Shown here piece after piece: positions 51,421 through 60,328 of a DNA stretch of 64,000 nucleotides. The notes under the pieces are model-generated. The model was given only the letters and a program-made list of their open reading frames with translations, ran no database searches and was not told where the DNA came from. The stretch covers positions 310,001 to 374,000 of the forward strand of contig NZ_CP086727.1 in NCBI RefSeq assembly GCF_020906275.1, written 5' to 3'. The position numbers and the translations under genes were made by a program. Each line of letters opens with the position of its first letter. Position 1 is the first letter of the stretch. The stretch is from Parasphingorhabdus litoris DSM 22379 (lineage in GTDB: Bacteria; Pseudomonadota; Alphaproteobacteria; Sphingomonadales; Sphingomonadaceae).

Positions 51421-52935
51421 TCACGAACCCACTGCTGCTTCCTTTTCATTTTTTGCTTCAAGAGCCTTAGCTTCAGCTTCTTTCAGCATGGCCAGCGCAT
51501 TATCCGTAAACTCCGAAACGTGGGGACTATAAGCCAGCGGGCCTAGCGTATGTGCCGCCCAATCATATTTTTTCTGTTCCATGAATTCATTGGCCATCAT
51601 CCAGCGCAAGCCGTTGTCATAGGGTGCCAATTCCAATGCTCGTGCCAGACCATCGACGGCTATAACCGGCGGATTGATGCCTTGCTCTCGATAGCTACGA
51701 TAAAACTGGATCAGCGGAATGGGGTGGTCATTTTCTATTTTGTTGAGCTTCACGAATTGGCGGCGCATTTTTTTCCAAGCGGCGGCCTCATTTTCAGCGT
51801 CAGGTGCCATCCGCGCGAGCGCATAGCCTTTTTGAATATAGGCATTGGTCTCGTTGGGATTAATCGCCAGAGCCCCTTCTGCCGCGGCGATAGCCTCTGC
51901 GTCGTTTCCAGCATCATATTCTGCTTCTGCCAACGCTGCGAGTACTGCGGGATCCGTTGGATGTGCGCCAGCAATCTTCCGCGCGTCCAGTAGTAATTCG
52001 GCTGCTTGTTCTTCTGTTACCCCGCGTTTGGACTGGATCAGAACTGGCATCATTGCGGCTTCGCCAGCACGCAATCGACGCATATTGATTGAACCGACAT
52101 TCAAATATTCAGGCGGTATGCGATAGGTTGTTATCTTGCGTTGGCGCAGATAGCGATTGAGATCGCTATTCAGCTCTTTGAGATCGCCAAAGGCGGCTTT
52201 GGCGGCATCGATCTCTTCAGCACCTTTAGCCAGCTGCCTCAAATAGTTGGGCAATTGGCCTTTTCGCTCCTCCGAGAAATGCAGCATATGATAAAGCGCC
52301 CAGCTTTGGCCGTAGAAGGAGTCATAGCGTTTCGACTTGTCTGCTGCATAAGCCTTGGTGTCCAATAGGAGCGTAATAGGAACCGTTTTTGCAAGCGCCA
52401 GTTCATAAGCGCGCCCTTTAGACGGCAGGCCCAGACTTACGCTTCCATCGCTTCCGAATTTTGCCGTTCCATAAAATTCTGCAAAACCCTCGGAAAGCCA
52501 ACGTGGATAGGCACGGGCTGCAGATCCAATCAAGAAGTGATGCGCATATTCGTGCAGCAAGATAAGCTCAGATTGCGACATTTCTCTGCGAGAGCTTTTT
52601 ACCTTTGCGACAATCGCCATAGAGCCGCCCGCACGCGGGATGTAGAAACCGGCAACAAATTTATTTTCGCCGCCGTACAGATCGCGAACGTCGCCGAGAT
52701 TTTTAACCACATAGATGGTAACCCGATTGGACGGGCTTGGTTTGGTTGCCGGACGATTAAATAGAAATCGCATGGAGTCGTGATAGCGCTCCAGCCTTTC
52801 GGCAAAGGTCCTGACATCCTTTTCTTTTTGATTCGAATAGATCAAAAAATGATCGCTGCTCGCTTCGTGCCAGGCGGCTTGAGCTGGCGCCAGCAATGCT
52901 AAGGAAAAACAAATTAAACTAAGAAATCGTAACAT
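51421..52935 (-). CDS. exported gluzincin-like peptidase with TPR repeats
   Basis: Exported protein of 504 aa. Signal peptide (LICFSLALLAPAQA, cleaved at about 20). A zinc site HEYAHH at about 128-133 with a downstream Glu in the LSEGFAEFYGT helix, the HExxH...E arrangement of gluzincins (DUF1570/M61-like). The C-terminal half contains TPR-type helices (AALAEAEYDAGNDAEAIAAA, ALAINPNETNAYIQKGYALA). The substrate is unknown. It converges on the MarR gene, 12 bases apart. Periplasmic or surface location is inferred. Confidence 0.8.
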   Translation of the reverse strand: MLRFLSLICFSLALLAPAQAAWHEASSDHFLIYSNQKEKDVRTFAERLERYHDSMRFLFNRPATKPSPSNRVTIYVVKNLGDVRDLYGGENKFVAGFYIPRAGGSMAIVAKVKSSRREMSQSELILLHEYAHHFLIGSAARAYPRWLSEGFAEFYGTAKFGSDGSVSLGLPSKGRAYELALAKTVPITLLLDTKAYAADKSKRYDSFYGQSWALYHMLHFSEERKGQLPNYLRQLAKGAEEIDAAKAAFGDLKELNSDLNRYLRQRKITTYRIPPEYLNVGSINMRRLRAGEAAMMPVLIQSKRGVTEEQAAELLLDARKIAGAHPTDPAVLAALAEAEYDAGNDAEAIAAAEGALAINPNETNAYIQKGYALARMAPDAENEAAAWKKMRRQFVKLNKIENDHPIPLIQFYRSYREQGINPPVIAVDGLARALELAPYDNGLRWMMANEFMEQKKYDWAAHTLGPLAYSPHVSEFTDNALAMLKEAEAKALEAKNEKEAAVGS

Positions 52936-53036
52936 ATAAAACTGCCCCTATACTAGATAATATTGTAATCAGAGTTGATTAACGGAGCAACAAGGACTTT
53001 TGTTTGAAGGCTAATTGAGTCGAATTGTTAAGAGTA

Positions 53037-53942
53037 TCAGTGCCCCAGGCCAGACAGCTCTTCGCTCATGAAATCTATGAAGGCGCGCACATGGGGTGCG
53101 ATCAGCTTGCGAGATGGGAATGTTATGGAAACGGCAACGGACCGCGCATAATAGTCTGGTAAAATCCGTTGAAGAGGGGAGGGATCTGCTGACCGGTCCA
53201 CCAATATGTCCGGCAGAACCGCGATCATCGTTTCAGACCTCGCTACAGCCATTAGCAGCCATGGATTCATTGCGATTAATCGCGGCTTAAGATCGATTGT
53301 GTGATTTTCGCCTGCTTGGTCGGAGAGGATCAGCGATGGCGCGCTGCGCATGCCATGATGGAGAAGCGCCAAGGGCTTGTCGCAAAGCGCGTAGATATCT
53401 TCTATCGGTCCCAGACTGCGCAGCGTGTCATCTGAAGCATAAAGGCTCGCTGTTACCATGCCGACATTTTTGGAGATCAGGCTTTCGTCCTGTGAGGGGC
53501 CAACGCGCAGGCCGACATCATATCCTTCGGCAATGAAATCCACCGCTCTATCAGATAAGTCGATGCTGAGATTGACCTCGGGATAGGCCAGAAGAAATGA
53601 TCCGATGGCAGGAGCCAGCAAAGCCTGACCCAAGATTGTCGGAGCAGTAACTTTCAAGTCTCCGGCCACCCTTTCCGATGTGCGTGCCAGAATTGTTTCC
53701 ACGCTCTCTGCTTCCTCGACCATCCGCTGGGCATGGTCTAGAATCGCAAGAACGGCGTCGGTTGTATTCACTGACCGGCTGCTCCGAGTGAAAAGCTTTA
53801 CACCTGCTCTTTCCTCCATCTTCTGCAAGCGCCGACTGAAGGATGCTGCAGGCATATGTAATGATGCTGCTGCCGCCTTGAAGTTCAAGTGCCGCTCAAG
53901 CGCGATCAGCACCTGGGCGTCGATGATTTCCGCGATGATCAT
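53037..53942 (-). CDS. LysR family transcriptional regulator
   Basis: LysR protein of 301 aa: helix-turn-helix at about residues 18-60 (LNFKAAAASLHMPAASFSRR, then LQKMEERAGVKLFTRSSRSV), then the effector-binding domain. Divergent from the isochorismatase-like gene at 54080, whose expression it probably controls from the 137-base intergenic region; no obvious operator repeats stand out there. Confidence 0.87.
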   Translation of the reverse strand: MIIAEIIDAQVLIALERHLNFKAAAASLHMPAASFSRRLQKMEERAGVKLFTRSSRSVNTTDAVLAILDHAQRMVEEAESVETILARTSERVAGDLKVTAPTILGQALLAPAIGSFLLAYPEVNLSIDLSDRAVDFIAEGYDVGLRVGPSQDESLISKNVGMVTASLYASDDTLRSLGPIEDIYALCDKPLALLHHGMRSAPSLILSDQAGENHTIDLKPRLIAMNPWLLMAVARSETMIAVLPDILVDRSADPSPLQRILPDYYARSVAVSITFPSRKLIAPHVRAFIDFMSEELSGLGH

Positions 53943-54079
53943 ACCGGTTTCAACAATGCTGCGATCTAAATCTGTTCATGGATTTCCCGCCGTCTGAGGG
54001 TCAATATTACCCAGTGGATATAGGGCTTTAGTGACCGATAACCAGTGTTGATCAAATCACGAAATGGAGAATATTCAAA

Positions 54080-54751
54080 ATGACTCTTCCAACTTCCGAA
54101 CTCACCCCCGACAATTGTGCCTTTCTCATGATTGATCATCAAGTCGGCCTGTTTCAGTTTCTCACCTCAATGGAACCGCTGCAGCTCAAGAATAATATTC
54201 TTGGCCAAGCGAAGACGGCCAAGGCATTTGATATCCCGGTTATCATGGGAACAAGTTGGCCGCTTGGCCCCAACGGCCCAACGATGCCGGAGCTGGTTGA
54301 AGTGTTTCCGGATGTCGATATTATCGATCGACCCTTTGTGAATTTCTGGAATGACGAAACTTCACGGAAAGCGGTAGAGGCGACCGGACGCAAAAAGCTG
54401 GTCATTTCTGGTCTTGCAACTGAAGTATGCGCGGCATTCCCTGCGATTTCCGCGCTGCGGGAAGGCTATGAAGTTTATGTTGTCATTGATGCCTGTGCCG
54501 ATTTCAACAAGGAGATTACCGAGATCACGACGCAGCGCCTTGCTGCCGCGGGAGCGATCGTCACAACTTGGGTGGCCGTTCTTGCTGAACTATGCGCCAA
54601 CACGCAGGTTAACGGCGCTCATATTGGCACGCTTCTCGCCCACCACATGCCGCAATATTATGCCGCGATGAACAATTTTCTCGCGACCGCCGAGCATGCC
54701 GATGAAGTCGCCAATGGGATCGGATTGACGGGTAAACCACCGATTCAATAA
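54080..54751 (+). CDS. isochorismatase-like cysteine hydrolase
   Basis: Cytoplasmic hydrolase of 223 aa, isochorismatase fold. The catalytic triad is visible: Asp in FLMIDHQVGLF, Lys in GRKKLVISGLATEVC, and the nucleophile Cys in that same ATEVCAAF segment. It resembles YcaC-type proteins of unknown substrate. GGAG lies 9 bases before the ATG. Its neighbour is a divergent LysR gene; the transcript ends at a bidirectional terminator. Confidence 0.88.
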   Translation: MTLPTSELTPDNCAFLMIDHQVGLFQFLTSMEPLQLKNNILGQAKTAKAFDIPVIMGTSWPLGPNGPTMPELVEVFPDVDIIDRPFVNFWNDETSRKAVEATGRKKLVISGLATEVCAAFPAISALREGYEVYVVIDACADFNKEITEITTQRLAAAGAIVTTWVAVLAELCANTQVNGAHIGTLLAHHMPQYYAAMNNFLATAEHADEVANGIGLTGKPPIQ

Positions 54752-54769
54752 TGATTACCAGAATCAAAA

Positions 54770-54814
54770 AGGCGCTCGGCAGCCAGTAAAATGCTGTCGA
54801 GCGCCTAAACTTTT
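54770..54814. terminator. bidirectional terminator
   Basis: Stem AGGCGCTCGGCAGC (54770-54783) with GCTGTCGAGCGCCT (54793-54806), one mismatch, and T-runs on both sides: TTTTT at 54810-54814 for the plus-strand isochorismatase gene and a T5 run (AAAAA at 54766-54770) for the minus-strand DUF885 gene. It separates these convergent genes. Confidence 0.85.
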
Positions 54815-54838
54815 TAAGACTGAGGGCTAAGCGAACCC

Positions 54839-56674
54839 TTAGCTCTGCGTGGCGATCCAGTCGTCAATCTTCTTCTCCAGCACCGTCATCGGCAAGGCAC
54901 CAGTGTTCAGCACTTGATCATGGAATTCGCGCGGATCAAATTTTTCACCCAGGCTATCCTGCGCCTTTTTCTTCAGCCGCTGGATGGTCAATGCACCGAT
55001 TTTATAGGCCAATGCCTGAGAAGGGATCGCGATATAGCGCTCGACTTCGGCTGTGGCATCGGTCTCGCCCATGCTGCTGTTATCCAGCATATATTGGATG
55101 GCTTGTTCGCGCGTCCATTGCTTGCTGTGCAGACCGGTGTCAACGACAAGCCGCATCGCGCGGAGCATCTCGTCATCGAGGTGGCCGAAACGCTGATAGG
55201 GGTCGTCGAACATGCCCATTGGGAAACCCAGTTTTTCGGAATAGAGTGCCCAGCCTTCAACAAAGGCGGTGTTGCCGCCAAAGCGCATGAAATTGGGCAG
55301 GTCTTCATTTTCCTGTGCCAAGGAGATTTGGAAATGATGACCTGGTGCGCCTTCATGCAGATAAAGCGTCGTCATGCCGGACGTATTGCGTGATGGCAGG
55401 TCATAGGCGTTGAAATAGAAGACGCCTGGTCGCGAACCGTCAGGGGTTCCGCTCTGGTAAGAGCCGCCAGCCTGAAATTTTTCAATCGATTCATCATAGG
55501 GACGAATTTCCAGAGGTGACTTTGGCAAAACCTTGAACTGAGTCGCAATAACTTTGTCGACTTCTTTGCCGAGGTCATAATAGCCCTGTGTCAGCGCCTC
55601 ACGGGATTCCGGATGGAATTTGGGGTCTGTGCGCAAATGGGTGAAGAATTCGGACAACGTGCCCTTGAAGCCCACTTCATCCTTAATCGCTTCCATCTCG
55701 GTTTTGATCCGGGCGACTTCGCTGACGCCAAGCTTGTGTATATAGTCAGCTTCCAGCGGCAAGGTTGTCGTGCCCTCGATGAGATGCTTGTACATCACAT
55801 CGCCGCCCTTCATGTAGGACAAGCCAACGCCTTCGCGGGCTACGGGCAGATATTCGTTTTTCAGGAAGTCATGCATCGTTTGATAGGAGGCGAAAATCTT
55901 TTTCGTCATCGCTTCATATTCTGCGGTGAGACGAGTTTTGTCTGCTTCACTAAAGTCTTCAGGGAAAGCTTTGGTGGGCGCCATGAACGGGCTACCATCA
56001 AGGCCCAACCCGATTTGGGTGGCAAGCTGTTCGATCACATTGCCGACGGTCAGCTTGGTTTCAACCACGCCGCTGTCCATGCCCTGACGGAACCGGCCCA
56101 CCGAACGGTCAATCAGTGTGATAAACTCTCCATGACGTTTCAGATTATCTTCGTAATTTTTGACCGTCTTAAACGGAGCTGCGCCTTTGCCGGACGCAAA
56201 GGTTGGGTAAAAGGTGTGAAAGCCGCTAAAGTGATTGAGCGGGCGCACAACGCTGAGGTCCATAATCTCTTTGGACATGCCCTTGATCGACTGTTTCTTG
56301 TCCCGCATGAACACATCATAGGCAATCTTGTCGGTCACGCTGAGTTTGGTGCGATCAATGGCCATTAATGCGGCCAGCTCGCTTTCTTCAGCAGCCAGTT
56401 CAGTGGCGAAATACTCATCGCTAATATAGTCACCCAGACGGTCGGCATAGCGCTCGTCACCGCGGAATAGCGCGCCAATCGGATTGCGTTTCAAACTGTC
56501 TTCATCGCTTTTTGCGAACAGGGCCTTGAGCTTCTCGCCCTCATTTTCGGGTGCCTTCTCGGTTCCTTCTTGGACAGACGCCGCGTTGGTTGCAAACAGG
56601 CTATGGGCATTTGCGACCGAAGCCGTGGTCAGCAAGCTGGCGCCAGCGAGCAAGGTAAGAGTCTTGTTGATCAT
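54839..56674 (-). CDS. DUF885 family exported protein
   Basis: Exported protein of 611 aa with a signal peptide (LTLLAGASLLTTASVANA). The hallmark HEGAPGHHFQISLAQE (about residue 447) gives the HExxH-like zinc motif of the family, with TTLYLHEGAPGHH just after NTSGM and a downstream GWALYSEKLGF segment carrying the third ligand Glu. These proteins are thought to be zinc-dependent peptidases, but no substrate is established. The gene ends 24 bases from the bidirectional terminator. Confidence 0.87.
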   Translation of the reverse strand: MINKTLTLLAGASLLTTASVANAHSLFATNAASVQEGTEKAPENEGEKLKALFAKSDEDSLKRNPIGALFRGDERYADRLGDYISDEYFATELAAEESELAALMAIDRTKLSVTDKIAYDVFMRDKKQSIKGMSKEIMDLSVVRPLNHFSGFHTFYPTFASGKGAAPFKTVKNYEDNLKRHGEFITLIDRSVGRFRQGMDSGVVETKLTVGNVIEQLATQIGLGLDGSPFMAPTKAFPEDFSEADKTRLTAEYEAMTKKIFASYQTMHDFLKNEYLPVAREGVGLSYMKGGDVMYKHLIEGTTTLPLEADYIHKLGVSEVARIKTEMEAIKDEVGFKGTLSEFFTHLRTDPKFHPESREALTQGYYDLGKEVDKVIATQFKVLPKSPLEIRPYDESIEKFQAGGSYQSGTPDGSRPGVFYFNAYDLPSRNTSGMTTLYLHEGAPGHHFQISLAQENEDLPNFMRFGGNTAFVEGWALYSEKLGFPMGMFDDPYQRFGHLDDEMLRAMRLVVDTGLHSKQWTREQAIQYMLDNSSMGETDATAEVERYIAIPSQALAYKIGALTIQRLKKKAQDSLGEKFDPREFHDQVLNTGALPMTVLEKKIDDWIATQS

Positions 56675-56834
56675 GATGTTTCCCTAGTTTTAAAAGCTGT
56701 TATGCATGGCTAACACGCCTTGGTTTCACCTGCAACGATTGCCAATGTCGTTCGTCGAAGGGCATGTGTCGTTGGTCAGTGATGAGACGTCGCTTGTTGT
56801 CCAGCGGCGTCAAAGCAATGCCTATTCCACTACT

Positions 56835-57536
56835 TTATTGGAACGATCGTCCATGCCAGCGATTGAGGCGGAACCATTTGGTGATGATATATTTGGTGCC
56901 TTTGACAACGGGTGTTCCGGCATGCAGCGTGTTGAGATTGGGCCGGCCATCCGGCCCCATATTGTTCCACATCAGCAGCATGCCTTTACGCGGTTCCACT
57001 TGATATTGGAGCTGCGGGAAAGCCGTTGCGCCGCCTTCTTCTGGTTCGTTGAGATAGACCATGGCCGTCCAGCTGCGCTGTCCGCCATTGGTTTCCTCTT
57101 TCTTCCAATATTCTTCGGTCTCGTGAAAATAGTCATGATGGTTTTTAAACTGCTGACCCACTAGATAGCGCTGGCCCTGCAGCACTTCGCTGTGATCATT
57201 GTCCAATCCCATAAGATCACAAATGGACTTTTCGATCCGCTGGATATCCGGATCGTCAATCTTGACGTTGCAGCTATAGCTGGTTCGAAAGCCTTCCGTC
57301 TTGATCGTTTCATAAAGGTCCGATGGTGTCGAGTCGGCCTCAATCATGTCTATCAACAAGGCGCAATCGGCATCGGACAGGAAATTCTGATGCACAAAAA
57401 GCTGTGCATGCGGGCTTTCCAGCCATTGTACCTGGGGATGGGCATTTAACTTGTCCGTAACCCGCTGGCTCAGCTCAACCATGCGTTTGGGGCTGTTATA
57501 TTTGGTTGCCTTTGTTTTGAGGATTGGCTTTGTCAT
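56835..57536 (-). CDS. 2OG-Fe(II) oxygenase, prolyl 4-hydroxylase type
   Basis: Cytoplasmic dioxygenase of 233 aa. The iron ligands are H133-x-D135 (in KNHHDYFHET) and H205, and K215 would bind 2-oxoglutarate; the TAFPQLQYQVEPRKGMLLMW strand is typical of P4H. The substrate may be a proline-containing protein or a small molecule. The gene stands 160 bases from the DUF885 start and is followed after 8 bases by nothing else on this strand; the amidohydrolase gene lies upstream on the same strand (8 bases apart). Confidence 0.86.
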   Translation of the reverse strand: MTKPILKTKATKYNSPKRMVELSQRVTDKLNAHPQVQWLESPHAQLFVHQNFLSDADCALLIDMIEADSTPSDLYETIKTEGFRTSYSCNVKIDDPDIQRIEKSICDLMGLDNDHSEVLQGQRYLVGQQFKNHHDYFHETEEYWKKEETNGGQRSWTAMVYLNEPEEGGATAFPQLQYQVEPRKGMLLMWNNMGPDGRPNLNTLHAGTPVVKGTKYIITKWFRLNRWHGRSFQ

Positions 57537-57544
57537 GATATCTG

Positions 57545-58840
57545 TCAGTCAATAATTCGTCCGCGCACCATGACCCAGTCAATGTCTTCGAGCACGGTCA
57601 CATCCTCCAGCGGATTACCATCAAAAGCGATCAGATCCGCCGAATAGCCATCGGCAATACGACCGATTTGTCCTTCCATACCCAGCACTTCGGCAGCCAG
57701 GGTAGTTGCACTTATAACCGCTTCCCGCGGGGTCAGGCCATGGCGTACCATCAGCGCAAATTCTTCTGCATTGCGGCCATGGTCAAACACGCCGGCATCG
57801 GTGCCGAATGCAACCGGCACACCCATTTCTTTTGCCATGGCCACGGCCTTGCCAACACGGCCTAGCGTCTCGCGGATTTTATTCTCCACGATTGGTGTAT
57901 AAACGCCCTTGCCGAGGCCTTCGCTGACGCCCTGAAAGGCCATTAATGTGGGGACGAGCGCAGTGCCATTGGCCTTCATCGCCTTGAGTGCTGGTTCATC
58001 GGCAAAAGTGCCATGGTCAATCGTGTCAATGCCAGCGCGTGCCGCTGCTTCAATACCGCGTGCGCCATGGGCATGGGCCATGACTTTCAATCCCAGCGAA
58101 TGGGCGGTGTCCGCAATGGCTTCCATTTCTGAGTTAGTAAAATGCGCTTCGAGGCCCCGGCCCTGTTGGGACAATACCCCGCCGGTCGCGGTAATCTTGA
58201 TGATATCAGAGCCTGCGCGGGAGGCTTTGCGGACCTTCTCCGCACATTCGACGGCGCCGGTGCAGCTATAGCCGCTTGCCAATGTATCATTAATCTCTTC
58301 TGTGAAGCCGGTTGTATCTCCATGGCCGCCAACAATCGCCAGCGCGGGACCGGCAGCAATGATGCGTGGTCCGGGAATGAGGCCCTGTGCCGTTCCCTTG
58401 CGCAGCGAGAAAGCGGAATATTGTGAAGAGCCCGCCTCGCGCACAGTGGTAAAGCCGGCCTTTGCAGTCAGCAGCGCGTTTTTGGCACCAACAACGACAC
58501 CCCATTCGGTCGGTTCGGTGGCCCGTTTCCAAAAATCACCGCCGGGGTCACCAGTCAGGTGCACGTGCAGATCGATCATGCCGGGCATCACCGTCTTGTT
58601 GGACATATCGATTATAGTGACATGTTCTTCAGGTGCAGATGGCGCGGTGTTACCGTCACTTACATCAATAATCTTCCCGCCAACGACGGTGATGGTCGCT
58701 GGGCCCGAAGCACCCTTGCCCGGATCAGCGATCAAATTTCCGACTTTGATGATGGTAACCGGATCCATGGCTTGCTCGTCTGCAGCCAAAACCGGAGCGG
58801 CAATGCACAGTGCCATAGTCGCAATCAAATGCCGGATCAT
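57545..58840 (-). CDS. metal-dependent amidohydrolase, exported
   Basis: Amidohydrolase-superfamily enzyme of 431 aa from ATG 58840 with a signal peptide (LIATMALCIAAPVLA). The metal-binding His pair is in VMPGMIDLHVHLTGD, further His in VMAHAHGARGIEAAARA and TIDHGTFADE, and the catalytic Asp in FGTDAGVFDHG. These features match the imidazolonepropionase/Xaa-Pro-dipeptidase-like group, which handles dipeptides or cyclic amides in the periplasm. The frame from 58924 is open but not supported by a signal peptide. The next gene downstream, the prolyl hydroxylase, begins 8 bases later. Confidence 0.87.
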   Translation of the reverse strand: MIRHLIATMALCIAAPVLAADEQAMDPVTIIKVGNLIADPGKGASGPATITVVGGKIIDVSDGNTAPSAPEEHVTIIDMSNKTVMPGMIDLHVHLTGDPGGDFWKRATEPTEWGVVVGAKNALLTAKAGFTTVREAGSSQYSAFSLRKGTAQGLIPGPRIIAAGPALAIVGGHGDTTGFTEEINDTLASGYSCTGAVECAEKVRKASRAGSDIIKITATGGVLSQQGRGLEAHFTNSEMEAIADTAHSLGLKVMAHAHGARGIEAAARAGIDTIDHGTFADEPALKAMKANGTALVPTLMAFQGVSEGLGKGVYTPIVENKIRETLGRVGKAVAMAKEMGVPVAFGTDAGVFDHGRNAEEFALMVRHGLTPREAVISATTLAAEVLGMEGQIGRIADGYSADLIAFDGNPLEDVTVLEDIDWVMVRGRIID

Positions 58841-58915
58841 ATCTCGATCGTCCCCTATATTATTTAGCCCTGTGTGCGACGAGCGGCGGGCGGTTTCAAG
58901 GGAAATATAAGACAA

Positions 58916-58943
58916 GGCCTGCAATCATTGCTGATTGCAGGCC
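58916..58943 (-). terminator. terminator after the RcnB-like gene
   Basis: A perfect 12-bp stem, GGCCTGCAATCA (58916-58927) and TGATTGCAGGCC (58932-58943), closed by a 4-base loop, located between the RcnB-like gene (stop at 58977) and the amidohydrolase start. The minus-strand tail TTGTCTTAT is only moderately T-rich. Confidence 0.65.
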
Positions 58944-58976
58944 CTGGCTGAGGAAAACCGGTTTTTACTGTGTGAC

Positions 58977-60182
58977 TTACCAGAAAAAGTCGTAGATCAC
59001 ATCGACCACCCGGCCGTCATATGTATCGATCAAGAGTACATCATCATAATAACGGATCCAGCGATAGCCTCCATAAGCCGGTGGCAGGCGGTAGCGCCAG
59101 GGATCGTTTATCCAGTAACGCGATCCGTAGAAGGCTGATCCCAGATAGATCCCGATATTCCATCGCCGATATCTATGATCCCGGTAGGGCGAGTAATAGC
59201 GGCCGGGGCGATAATAGTGGCGGTTATATTTCCGGTACCGCTTCCAGTCATAGCGCCGGTCGTTGCGCCAGCTGCGGCTCCATTTGCGATAGTCACGCCG
59301 TGCATCACGGTAACCCCGGCGATAGTCACGGCGGCCTTCGCGATAACCATAGCGGCGACCATCCCGGTAGCGACGGTCTATCCGGCCATCGCGATTGCGG
59401 TCCCAGCGCCGGTCGACGCGGCCGTTATTGTTGCGATCGAAGCGGCGGTCTATCCGGCCGTCACGGTTGCGGTCCCAGCGGCGGTCCACACGGCCGTCCC
59501 TGTTCCGATCACCTCGCGCGGCGGCGCGGCGGTTTTCGCGGAAGCGGCGATCAATCCGGCCATCGCGATTGCGGTCAACCCTGCGATCGACGCGGCCGTT
59601 ATTGTTCCGGTCAAAGCGGCGATCAATACGCCCGTCACGATTGCGATCAAAGCGGCGGTCTACGCGGCCGTCTCTGTTTCTATCACCACGGCGGATGGCG
59701 CGCCGTTCTGCACGGCTGTCCCTATCCCGCCGTGCCTGGCGATTTGCACGACCGACATCAGCGCGGCTGTTGGAAAAACCACGATCCACATTGCCATTAC
59801 GCTGGCGATTGGTCCGGCGCTGCTGCCGCATTTCGGCGCGGTCGCCATCGGTCAATATGTTAGCGCGTCCGCGATTGTTGCGATTTTCGGCGCGGGCGGC
59901 CCGGCGGGCATCGCGATTGCCGCGATTTGCTCTGCGCGCTTCCCGATTGCCGCGATTGGCCCTTCTGGTCTCGCGATTTCCGCGGCGTTCCCCACGATTG
60001 GCGCGGCGCTCCCCGCGACCATCACGCTGAAAAGCGGTATTGCCGGATAGACCATTGTCAATGACTATCGGAGCAACGCCGCGCGTGTTCTGATTCAAGT
60101 TGGTGGCAAGATCGGCGGCGGAGGCCGTCGCAGGCGTCAACATGGTGGCTGCCATTAGGCCGGTTACAAAAAATAGTCGCAT
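58977..60182 (-). CDS. RcnB-like protein with Arg-rich EF-hand-like repeats
   Basis: Exported protein of 401 aa. Signal peptide (residues 1-22, ends SAA-DLA). Residues about 53-100 are Arg-Asn-Gly repeats (RRANRGNRE). Residues 167-214 and 225-272 are two copies of a block of four 12-residue units of the form DRNRDGRIDRRF, with the D-x-N-x-D-G-x-I-D spacing of EF-hand or dockerin loops but no Glu at position 12. A Tyr-Arg segment follows, and the end (RLPPAYGGYRWIRYYDDVLL, then VVDVIYDFFW) is an RcnB domain. It is highly basic. Perhaps periplasmic, binding calcium, polyanions or LPS; unproven. Confidence 0.82.
   Translation of the reverse strand: MRLFFVTGLMAATMLTPATASAADLATNLNQNTRGVAPIVIDNGLSGNTAFQRDGRGERRANRGERRGNRETRRANRGNREARRANRGNRDARRAARAENRNNRGRANILTDGDRAEMRQQRRTNRQRNGNVDRGFSNSRADVGRANRQARRDRDSRAERRAIRRGDRNRDGRVDRRFDRNRDGRIDRRFDRNNNGRVDRRVDRNRDGRIDRRFRENRRAAARGDRNRDGRVDRRWDRNRDGRIDRRFDRNNNGRVDRRWDRNRDGRIDRRYRDGRRYGYREGRRDYRRGYRDARRDYRKWSRSWRNDRRYDWKRYRKYNRHYYRPGRYYSPYRDHRYRRWNIGIYLGSAFYGSRYWINDPWRYRLPPAYGGYRWIRYYDDVLLIDTYDGRVVDVIYDFFW
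59367..59684 (-). repeat. tandem 36-bp coding repeats in the RcnB-like gene
   Basis: Eight units of 36 bases, arranged as two blocks of four (59541-59684 and 59367-59510) separated by 30 bases. Both blocks run in the same unit order: RDGRV, RDGRI, NNGRV, RDGRI. This means a four-unit block was duplicated after the individual units had diverged. Because the repeats are GC-rich, long reading frames also appear on the opposite strand here, but these are by-products. Confidence 0.85.
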
Positions 60183-60328
60183 AGGCTACTCCTCACTATG
60201 CGACTCTGCTTGCCGCATTTATGAAACAAGTCATAGCCTGTTAACCCTGTCAGATAGCTGAACTTCGTCGTAATGTTCAGGAAATAATCGACTTATCTGA
60301 ACAAAAAATGGCCTTTCACGACGCAAAA

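Noticed and set aside
59021..60050. Long plus-strand open frames (211 to 291 aa) opposite the RcnB-like gene
   Set aside because: They mirror the GC-rich repeats on the other strand; composition is extreme (Ser/Arg/Gly- or Val/Ala-rich), with no ribosome sites or recognised domains.
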